Assembly: GCA_936450465.1 (NCBI GenBank)
Contig: OW388302.1
Coordinates: forward strand, 62,905,826-62,969,825
Source of the DNA: Gibbula magus
Lineage: Eukaryota > Mollusca > Gastropoda > Trochida > Trochidae
DNA length: 64,000 bases
Reading direction: 5' to 3'
The notes under the pieces are model-generated. The model worked only from the letters and a program-made list of their open reading frames with translations, ran no database searches and was not told the origin of the DNA. This document shows positions 36,801 to 48,800 of the stretch, piece after piece. Position 1 is the stretch's first letter. Each line of letters begins with the position of its first letter. The position numbers were made by a program, and so were the translations under genes.

Positions 36801-39800
36801 AGCTTATCTAGATTTATCAACCTACTAGCCATATAACGTGATCTTTGAAACGACCTGTCTAAACCAAATCACCCAACATTGTAAGTCCCTCCAGGAGACA
36901 ATTGTAAACCCTGTAAGGAGGAATTACAATGATTGTAAACCCTGATTTAATTGCTTAGATCACGGCTTGAAAGTAAAGATCTGAAGATACTGTCTTAGAC
37001 TAATTTTGAAAAAATTCGTAAATATATAGTACAATATGAACCGCAAATGTTTTGACGAAAGTGCGTCTCGAAACCGTAACCATCTTCTTACATATCTTAG
37101 CCGTACTCGGATTCACACAGTAAACAAGGATTTTACGAACGACTCTATATATAATCCAGAGTTTTCGATAACGCAAAAATAAAGCGTATTTTATACTTAA
37201 AAACGGTAGATAATATGGAGAAACCAGCCTACCTCGGATATGGTAAGGTTGTAAACCCTGATAGTCAGTACAAAATCATCGGGTTTTTCCTTCCTATCAG
37301 GGTCTACAACCTTACCAAATCCTCGGTATCATGGTTTCTCCATATATTATATAATTAGTTCAGTCAGATAGCGTTGGAATTACACTCGTTTCATATATTA
37401 AAAACATGGTATTAGTCAATAAAAGACAGATATCCTCTATGTGTAATGTTCTCTATGTCTATGGTCTATGTGAGATCTTATCAGATCAGTCACTCACCCG
37501 TGTGCATTTCTAGGTACTTGTGGACTGAAACAGAGAAAACAGGACGATAAAATAAGGTCAGGCCTCTCCAGATAATGTTTTAATCTTGGTTTTTTTTTAG
37601 CTGATGTCCTGGAAAAAGACTAAAAAGGTGAAAAGTGATTTGTAGAGTGGCCCTTGTGGTCGGTTGGTAGCGTAGAGGAACAACATAAAGAATTCATAAT
37701 CCTGACCAAGGCAACAAGAGACCCTGTACATAACATAACATAGGGCAGATGCCATGTCATGCCAAATAAGTATAAAACTATTCGAGCTATATTTAATGTT
37801 TAACTCTTCATGAAGGGCAATGTGGTCCTGGGGAATGAGCAGTTTCCCGGCGTCGGGCCAGGGCCGTGTTCAAGAGAGGTTTCAAGGTAATCGCTCGATT
37901 AGCGATTACTTTTAAACCTCTCTTGAACGTGATTGCTCAATGTAGCGTTACATAGCAAAGCGAGCGAACTTTGAGGTTTTTCACAATGTCGTTCAGGAGA
38001 GAATGAGCGCTACTTGAGCGCTCATTGAGCGCTACATTGAGCAATTTAAGCGCTCGCTGTTATGGAACGGAGCCCTGCTGTTGATGGGCGACCCAAAACG
38101 TTCCACATTTCCCATGTATTCTCCAGAAACACATAAAACTGAAATTTTGTTTGGAGTTACGTTGTAGGAAGAAGAATGTATAACGTTTGTTCATTTGGTC
38201 CTGACGACCGTTCAAGTTGCGCCTTGATAGGCACCATCCTTAAAATATCTAATTTGAATTCTATTCAGAAACCTGTTGGCATTGTAAGCTCAACGAATAA
38301 GACACATTTCTGTTACATAGAGACTAAAGTTTGTTAAATTGGCTCCCCCACCCATACTTGGTGTAATAGGCATAATCATTAAAACCTGCATACATTCGAA
38401 CTTCTACTCAGAAACCTGTTGGCATTGGAAGCTCGAGGTTTCAGAATAAGGTTGTACACTTGCTCTTGATATCCCGCTCAAATAGGATTGTGGACGACAC
38501 CCTCACACCTTCTTCCGACCTGTCTGGAACGAATAATCCAGGAAGCTCAGTATTTCAGAAAATCTCTTTGTTGAATGGAGCCTGAGATTTGTTTAGAAAT
38601 AGAAGACGAGTTGGCGTGCTTTATCGTTGAATAAAACATAGCAGGGAGTATAAAACACGAAGGGCACATATTTCGTATATGAGATTCCCTTAAACATTTA
38701 TTCGCTTTTTTATAAAGTCCGTTGAGATATAATGTTATTTGCATAAACTATATCTTGAAAATATTGATGCATCCAGTGTAGAACACATTCACTAACACTG
38801 AACAATCAAAGTGACGTAAAATATGACGTTATTTGCTAAGCGACGCTCTAACTGACGTCTTAAATCACGAGCATGTTTTATTGTCCTTTTGACCGCCTGT
38901 GTTTTATTGCCGTGGTTATCTTATATAAATAAATAAATGTCAAACCTTGATCATCGCAAAGACGAGAGTTGCAGAAGTTGTTGCGGCAACAAGCTATACA
39001 CACGTTGTCTCCACTGGTACTGGGCGAGAACGGCTTGCATTGCTGGAACACGAGGGTAGACAGGTTTATTTTTGTATTACTTATGAATAAAAAATATGGT
39101 GATGGAAGGTGGTCCCAGGCCTGAACATGCACTCAGTGAAGCTCCGCAACAATGAGCTCGTCTTGTCGGATGGATGGGTTACCAGCTTCACGGTTGCATA
39201 ATCTAAAAGTTTGAGGATGGTTGACTGCCTCACATTGAGACACGAGTTGAGGGACCTGTGGTGTCACCCTGTCTACAGGATAGATGTCTCTGCTCACCGA
39301 GCCGTAATGGGTGTCTAGTGTAAGATGAGGTGGAGGTGATCTTGAAGCAATGCATTTGGCAGCTTTGGTTCGACCAGTCTAATAATGCATAGAGAATATT
39401 GAGCATGGGTATGTGCGTTTCTTTAAATTTCAAAAAAATTATGAAATTATAAACTATACATCCCTTAGACTTTGTCTTTCGCACTGAGTCAGTGAGTATT
39501 TCTAACGCCACTTGGGCTATAATGCAGGCATTAGCGGCGATCGTTCATGTTGAACATCAGTTTCATTCAAACATTGCCAAAGCGACAGATTAAGGAATCA
39601 CTATGTGAAGGGCATTTAGAAACATTACAAAGAAAATAAATATTTCTGGATAACGGGTTGTCTGGATCTCACATCTCACATCCTCCCTGGCATCAACCTG
39701 CAATGTACCTATGTCGTTTACCTGAGGAAGAAGTAAGCATATATAAAGAAACTAATTTCTGTAGCACTACACTGTAGTGCCACAGCTTGCTCTGCACTCT

Positions 39801-42800
39801 CTGTCAGTTCTCCCTCTCTCCCTCTCTTCCCACCTGGCCACCCCGTCTTTTAAGACATACTCAGCCCTGACCGGGTCACAGGTACAGTCCAGGTAGGAAG
39901 TAATAGTGTGCATTGTCTGAGTTCATTATCTGCATTATCAGGCAGCACGTGGTGTTTTTGATAGCGATGTTTACAACTGACCTCTCTGTGTATGACAAGG
40001 ACCCATTGTTCCCGGTTGCAAAACATCCTGTTGTGATGCACCACAGAGTCGGTGTTATATAACCTGGCTCGTGCCTGATCTATGCAGATCATTTTCTAAC
40101 AAAGCATCTTAACTCGCTTTGTTACATTTCACAGTAAACTAAAATTCATGTGCGTGCTCTCGTTGTTCGTTCTGTCATGCTGAGTGTCCCGCAAAGAAGC
40201 AACAGCTCCCTTCTTTTACAATATTTTGGGATGGAATCGACAATTGTTCAAAGATCTTATCAGTCCGATTAAAATCGACCTTGTTCCGAGGAATAAAATT
40301 TGCAAAATAATATATCTACCGAGATACGAACAGGTTCTGTAGATTTTGGCGTGGAACCTACGACTGATATGAGTTCTTATTATATTTTCAGTGGTGAAAT
40401 ACGGCACTTATCGGTTAAAATAAAAGCCGTATTTTCACTGAGTGAAATAACATGTTATTCTACTGCGTGAAAGAACGCTTTCGATCGTATGACGTCATCA
40501 TAACAATAGGATGACGTCATAAGAATACCGTGTTAAAGCAAGGGGCGCATGGATGCTCCTTTCATTGTAATAACGTCATTTTCGAACTATACATAACTGG
40601 TTAAATCTAATAAATAGAACATTTGACATTTCTCGTCGAATACCAAGTATATCTCATCTCGTGAAGTAGAAATAGTATATTTACACTCGTGGCTGCGCCA
40701 CTCGTGAAAACATACATTTCTACTTCACTCGATGAGATATACATGGTATTCGACAAGAAATGTCAAATATCCTCTATGTATCCCCGTAGATGCCCTATTT
40801 TGCAATTTTTATTCCACGGAAAACCGTCGATTTTAATCAGACTGAAGATCTTATTATCCAACAATCTTGCTTTTCTCAGATCCAGGAGTGATACCGCGCA
40901 TCCAAAGGTTTAACATTTCAAAGGGGGGTGTAAATGTAGAATACTACACAAATTCCCTTTAACACCAGTTTTATGGAAAAGGTTATTAATGTGCATGGTA
41001 ATTAATGAGAAAAGCAATGCCAATCAAGAGCTCCATCAAACTCGTAATAAAAGACACATAATTTAGTTGTTATAGGTGAGGTAGGGTTTAACGCCGCTTT
41101 CAAGAGTATTTCACTTATATCGCGGCTGCTAGTATTATGGCAGGGAGAAAGCCCGCAACACCACGTGGCTAAGCACTGCGGTGAAACCTGCGAGCAGCGG
41201 CTGGCACTAAAGAACCATGGGTGGTACTGCGCTGAAATTCAGTGTAGCATTGCACCCAAACCTTACTGCGTGCAGACAAAGTTGCCGTGCCCCTGGCGGG
41301 ATTCGAACGCCGGACCTCTTGATCCGAAGCCGAACGCGCTATCCCGCCCCCCTTCACGCTTAATAGCACAAAATTGTTGTTATAATGCTGACTAGTAAGG
41401 ACACGCATCACTGTGTCTTTGCCAGTAACTCTGTGACGTCATATCCGGTCACATAGCAGCAGCACGTGTGATTATCACACACTATGAAATAACTGTTGTT
41501 GATTTATTACGCAGCGATATCTTCTGTACAATTAAAACATGAAGAATATCATCACCATATAGATACATACATCAGACCGAGTGCACCCAGCAGTGTAGAC
41601 GATTCGGCCATGTTGAGAAGACGCTGTTAGGTAACATTGCTGCAAAAATACATTGAGAAGCGATATAAGTGACCATTCGTGGAAGTTTTGAAATAATAAA
41701 TAATATCAAAATAAAAAAATTAATTGTTGTCACTGTAATTCATCTTTAAATACAGACAATTAGTTTAAGTACACCAACAAATGAGTATTTTCAGGACTTT
41801 CATTTGATTAAAATTTACTCTATGAAATATGTTTATGTTATTAAAATATTGCAACTCTTTTCTTCATGTTAATTTCTTGTGTATTCAGTTGAATATAGAC
41901 TTGTTGAACGAGGGCCTAGACTGTTTATACTTATTTATTACTTATTTTATACATAATTTTTCATTTTTATATCGTCATGAAACAAGGCTAGGCTTAATGG
42001 GAAAGTTCTATCACCAATCTATCGGCAGCATCCGTCAACTTGGTTTCTTGGCATTTTTATACCCCCGCTACGAAGTAGTCGGGGGTATATAGCGCTCAGC
42101 GCGTCCGTCCGTCCGTCCGTCCGTCCGTCCGGAACACTTTTGGTTCCGCTCATAACTCAAATACTACTTGTTCAATTGTTATGAAACTTTATACTTGTAC
42201 ACTTTATGGTCCCTAGATGTGCCTTTTCTATGTTTCCCTCAGATTCCATGATTATTTTTTTCAGATTTTCCACTTTTAAGCGTCTTTGTGTGCGCGTCTA
42301 TGCTTACACTTTTGGTTCCGCTCATAACTCAAATACTACTTGTTCAATTGTTATGAAACTTTATACATGTACACTTTATGGTCCCTAGATGTGCCTTTTC
42401 TATGTTTCCCTCAGATTCCATGATTATTTTTTCAGATTTTCCACTTTTAAGCGTCTTTGTGTGCGCGTCTATGGTCACACTTTTGGTTCCGCTCATAACT
42501 CAAATACTACTTGTTTCCAAGAAGGTATTAACACCTCATATACATAGCTTCTTTCTTATAAATCTGGTAAATGATTTTGACATGTTCACATTCAAGGTCA
42601 AAGGTCAAGGTCATGAGTGCTTTAATTACTACAATAATCCTTGTAAACATGATAACTTCAAACGTTTTTGTGCTGTCAGGCTCTTATTTGGTATATATCA
42701 ACTATGGAGATAGACCAAGATTTGAAAAAGTTTTCGCTAAAATCTGTCAAAGGTCAAGGTCACAGCAAGGTCACAACTTAAGCATGCTATTGTGAATATG

Positions 42801-45800
42801 CCTTATGTTAACATTGAACACTTTGAGTCATTGCATGATTGTTATACACAATGAAAAGTAATCAGTGATGGTGTGACCTTGAAGGTCTAAGGTCAAGGTC
42901 ATGAGATATTGGTTCAGGCCATGTTAATCCTTTGATCCAATTTTGAAATCAGAAATAGGTTTTAAGAACAAACTTGTGAAAAGTGACCCCAGTGATGATT
43001 CAACTTGTTAGAATAACTTGAATAATGAACAAATTTTGGTCCAAAAAAAATCCCATTTTATTTATGCTGAGGAGAAGGCGGAACAGGGAAAGGCGGGACC
43101 CAAAGTTTCGGAGCTGCTCTGCTTTTGCGGTGTCCCGCAAACGCTCTTCTAGTTGTTCAAATGTTACGAAACCACTTTGACTTTTACTTCTAAAACATGC
43201 TTAGAGGTGTAATACTTACTCTGCTTTAATAATATATGTTATGGTCTTTTCATACAAAAGTTTAAACATTGATACCCTTTTGCTATTTTCAAACATTTCT
43301 CTTTGACCAATGTTAATGTAAAAGCGGGGGTATCATGAGTGAGCTTTGCTCACTAATTCTCTTGTTTGTAAATGAAAACAGCTATATTTAACCCATTTTT
43401 TGTAATAATAAAAAAATAAACACTGATAGAATATTCACAAAGTAACACATAACGTATCATAAAACTAATAAAAAATATGCCGTAGATATTTGCCGATGAA
43501 TGGCTTCAATTCTCATTGTTTTCATTTTTCAACAAGTTGTAAAATGTAAAGTCATCAAAGTATTAACTTTATTAATATCTTTCAATTTGACTGTGTTTAA
43601 TCATGTATTGACAGCATATATGTGTAAACGGGAGCATCCTCTCGAAATGTCGTTTCCACAAAAATCACCCCGATAGAACCCTCCTTTTAAGCGCCTTGTG
43701 CAGTGTAGTTTTGTCTATAACCATTATTTACATACTCTAGTTGATAACTCACCGTAACCATTGAGTCTCTCTCTCGACCAATATAACACAGTAAAATGAA
43801 GCCACCTAGCGGGGAGCGATGGGGGAGGTAACTCTCGTCATGTTAACTGTGTTATATTGGTCGAGTGATTAATTGAGAGAGACTCAATGGCTACGGTGAG
43901 TTATCAACGGTGAGTATAAATAATGACGTTTAAACAAAAACGTACTATAATACATGTTCATCGTCCAATTCAGTGAAAATCTGACTTTCGCCTGCATCTA
44001 TGAAGAACTGTTTATTATCTTTAGCATACTGTATCATACTTTTTTTTAAATCAATAGTTAATGTCAAAAAGCCTGTTATATAACAGGACTTCTATTCAGG
44101 CTAGTAGAAATCCCTTGAAATATAGGTATGAAAAATTTCAGATTTCTGATTGTGTTATTTCTTACATATGAAACAACATATTCACTCACGCATTTACATT
44201 TTACCTCCACGTTTGTACATAATTAAAGGGGCAGTAGCACGTTTTTTGCAAATTTTATTATTTTCAAATTACTCATTTATAATGATAGTTTTTGTCATTT
44301 ATATTTACATTAAAGGGTAAAACATCTCATTAAACAAACCAATTATCCGTAGTGGTAATAACAATATTGCGTATAAAGCAAAAATTGCATGGCGGCCATT
44401 TTATTATTTTTAATGACAAAAACGATTCCAATGGCTTAAGGGAACCATGTACACTGATTTTTAAACTTGATTTTCCGAAGAGAGAAGGGTGTTTTACTAT
44501 TGGTGACATTATTTTTCAAATACATTTCATCAACTTATTTAAGCGAAAAAACGTGCTACTGCCCCTTTAAACTCAAACATAAACCAAACATACACACTAA
44601 TCTCTGTATGTACCTCTCCGGGCTGGCACTTGAAGGCTGGGCATCCATCAGTCGCATCAACATCGTGACAGCTGTTACACCATACATCCACTGACGGTTG
44701 AATGCCATGGTAAGATTAATTTAACTTTATTTCTCAGTAAAGAGCTAGGCTTCGATCAGGTCTTTGAAGGGCATTTAGAAGTGGTATACATAAGAACAGG
44801 AATATTTTTTCTGGATAACAACTTATTTAAAATGAAAATACACGACGTTTCGGAGTACATACTACGGTAACTCCTTCATCAGGTGGAATGTGTTCCTCAC
44901 CATTGTTGTGTTTGATATATAAATGTATCATATTTTGTTATTTCCTTACATTCCACCTGATGAAGGAGTGACTATGTACTCCAAAACGTCGTGTATTTTC
45001 ACATTAAAGAAGTTGTTATCCAGAAAAATCTTCCTGTTCTTAGGCCTCGATGTTTTTAAAGGTATTATCTTAGTGCTAAAGATATAGATAAAGATATACA
45101 ACATGTAGCCTCATAGCGATAATATATTCTTACTTAGATAACTTTGAGAGTGTAGTCGTAGATCTTTATTTATTAAATATGTTCAAAAGCTGTTTTGTCT
45201 GATGAATTAATAAGTAAGATCAACAGCTTTAAAGATTAATAAAAAGTAAAAGCATTTGAAAGTCTGTTTGCGGTCTCAATTAAGCAATTGTGAAAGAAAT
45301 TAAACCAATGAATAAAAAAAATCGCTATTCATCTTTAAAGATGACAGATTCTTTAGAGTTGATATCAAGGCCATGAACGATCATCCTCGGTTACCCAGGG
45401 TTTTATATATGTTCCGTTACTGTGAATGGCATCGGTATGTAACTCGCGTTCGCTCGTTAAATACCAAACCATCCACTCGTTTCATAAACACGTTATCAAA
45501 CGGGACGTCGTTTAGTATTCTATATATAACATTATGAAAATTATGAAATGATAAAAGTTGGTAGAGTTAGAAGCTCACCTGGAGATTGTGTTACTGGGTG
45601 TTGTGCTGGTTGTGTGTCTGGAAATGAAGTTTGATAAGTCAATCTTTGACAAACAAGCAATTGTCACAACGGTGATATAATCCCAAGCCGCAACTTAATC
45701 CTTCAACATTTAAAATATAATATCAAAGTCAGCAAATTCGATGGATATTACTGTTGCATTGCTCTTCCATCCGGTTAATTTCTTTCAGTGCGTATACGTT

Positions 45801-48800
45801 GCTGTGTACCTTTAGGAGATAAACCTACTGTGTTTGAAAATCAGAAACATGTTATACTGGATTGATAGCGAGTAAATTTAAAATTGAAACCGAACGACTC
45901 TTTTTGTCGGATGCTGACAGTGCGGACAACGGCAGGGCACGAATTCCGAATTACGTTCGAAAAATCCTTTGTGACAACAGCAGCGATTTCGTACAAAACA
46001 TATTGTTGTTATACGTTGTATATATAAGTTTTCCACCACAAGTTCTGTTTAACCATATACGAAATTCTAATATATGTGTCATTTATTACGGGAGTTTTAA
46101 TTTTGTTTTCCAGACATTTCACCATGTCGTTCAGGAGAGAATGAGCGCTACTTGAGCGCTACTTGAGCGCTACATTGAGCAATCAATGAGCGATTATAAG
46201 CGCTTGCTCTTATGGAATGGAGCCCAGATTTAAGTAATTGTTTATGACGGAAACTATGTATCATCAATATGTTTACAATCACACCTACTTTTACAAAGTC
46301 CACTGTTGCAGTAGTGCCTGTTGCAACACTCCAAACATCTCTTGTTGCCAGGGTGACCAGGTAGGCCAGGTTGAGTCTGTGCATGGTTAGGGTGGCCATC
46401 GATGTGGCATTCCTGTAATAGTAATGGAGATTCAATAATCAGATACACGAAATGTTCAGTGTTGAGTTCATGCTTTACACACGTATCCTAACTTCAGAGG
46501 TCCTCTAGTGGTCCTTTACCGGTCTTTCAATGATCCATTCGTTGACTTTAAAGGGGCAGTAGCACGTTTTTTCGCTGAAATAAGTCGATGAAATGTATTT
46601 GAAAAATAATTTCACCCATAGTAAAACACCCTTTTCTCTTCGGAAAATCAGATTAAAAATGAGTGTACATCGCTCAGTAAAGCCATGGGAATTGTTTTTG
46701 TAATACAAAATAATAAATTGTGTTCACAATAAAATGGCCGCCATGCAATTTGGCATGTCTTTGTATCATCGCGAAACATCCGATCACTTTGAGTTTTGCA
46801 TTAGGTGAAGACAGTTGAGTGTTCCATGACAAAACCTGATTTGATGCTTCATAGAAAAAAAAATACAGTTTTAACAGCTCTTTAAAGTTACCAAGGGTCA
46901 ATCTTTCCATAATTACATTTGTTATTGCCTCCTGTGAAATATTCAGGAAAAGATCAACTGGGTCACACATACATCATATACTTCCTCTTAAACTCAGTCA
47001 CTGTCTCTGTGATGAAATTGTTCTCATATACTCGATACGAAAAGTTTTATTTGAAAATTAATGAAATTTGTATTTTCAACATTTCATTATGCAAAATTTC
47101 ATTGACATGCACTGCTAACTTGGCGAGCACAGGATACGTTTGAAATGATTTCGATATATGGATCATAAATAGAGATTATTACCCGAGGAAGTGTGTCATA
47201 TGACTTTTACGAAATAAGTGTGAAATTTTGTATTGCCCGAAGGAGAGCGAGGGTTATACATAAATTTGCACGAGTTTCGTGAAAGTCATATGGCACACTT
47301 TTGAGTGTAAAAAGTTCTTAATTACCCATTTTATTTCATTTGATTCGCATTAACATAGTCAGGGAAGCTACAGTGACGTCACGAACAATCGTTTTATGAT
47401 GTCACAGTCGACGAAATACGGGAAGTGGCGGTGAAACCATTGTTGCTAGGCAAACGTGAAATGTGCACATGTGCTCATATCAATAATATTAACTCCGTTA
47501 TTTTCAACCATATGGGTAATAATCATGGATAAATAATGATTCATTGTCGTATGTGATGCAATTTTTTTTGACGTTACAATGAACGTCAATTTACACTAAG
47601 ATACACACATAGGTGAACAAACTTTCGGTATTTTCGGTATACATTTTGGTATGATTTTTCTTCCATATGTTGTCAAAATCATGTTAGGAGATTGACTAAA
47701 ACAGCTAGTTATTACCCACGAGGGGCAATCATATCGGGGTTCATATTTTTCATACGATGCCCTAGGACTAAATGTCACTTTGTCATGCTGTTGTGACGTC
47801 ATAAAAATGCTATGACGTCACGCTTCGTCTAGGACGTTGCGTTCCAAATGCGCTACGGCGGGTCGCCAGCCAAAGGTTAAAAGTGGATGTTTGCGTTTTA
47901 TCATTGATTTCATGACTTCGGCAAAAAACGGAATATTATTCGTGTCTATGTCATACTATGTTTACGACACTCGTCTCTAAGTATCGGTATATCCCTAGCT
48001 CTCATTCGGGTAATACTTATATTCAGATACTCTTGTCGTAAACATATTTTGGGATATACACGAATATAATATCCTCTATATGATGTATTTGCGCATGGTA
48101 ATGGTGAAAGGGAACTGACTGTGTTGGAGATGCATCCCCCGTAGTATTTCAGCGTCCCCGCTTCTTCATACACCTCCAGATAACAGGACTGCAGGAAGTA
48201 CAAGATATATGATGTTAGAACGTGCATGATATACATAGTCTGTACGTATTACCATAATTATATTTTATTGTTTTAGCTAGTGTGATTTATTTTATCTAGA
48301 AATATATATATATATATGTCGACTTAATTGTTAAAAAATATATCTTTTGTGTTTTAATTTTTAATATCTTTAATATCTTGTGGATATGCTAGTTTCACCA
48401 AACTTGTAATACAAGTCAACCATGCCTTTTATGGGTTAGCTTATATATGAATATACAAACAAATGTAGAGGAATGCAAACCTCACCACAGAGTGTGTTTT
48501 AAAGGGACACTGCGTCGAGGATAAAAATGAGTCTCATCTCTATCTAAATAAGCTGATTAGAATGTCTGCTAACGTGTTACGCTTCGCTTCACTGTCTACA
48601 AGCAGACGTTTTATTACCAATTACGTCAATTGTCTGACATTGGGTGTCTGTGACTTGTTAGAAGACATGTTAATTAGCATAGGTAGATACACATTATCTG
48701 AGTTTTATCCTCGACGAGGTGTCCCTTTAACCAGATATCGGCACCACACTCTGCCTTCATGTAAATTACTATGCATGAAATCATCAACCTAATTCGGGCA

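Noticed and set aside
39330..39390. Type B LU exon for domain 3 (HCFKITSTSSYTR)
   Set aside because: The start resembles a B exon, but there is no acceptor in the right phase and the second Cys is at the wrong spacing.
39980..40030. Type B LU exon for domain 3 (CFATGNNGSLSYTE)
   Set aside because: It has splice-like ends but the wrong phase (needs one leading base) and is too short.
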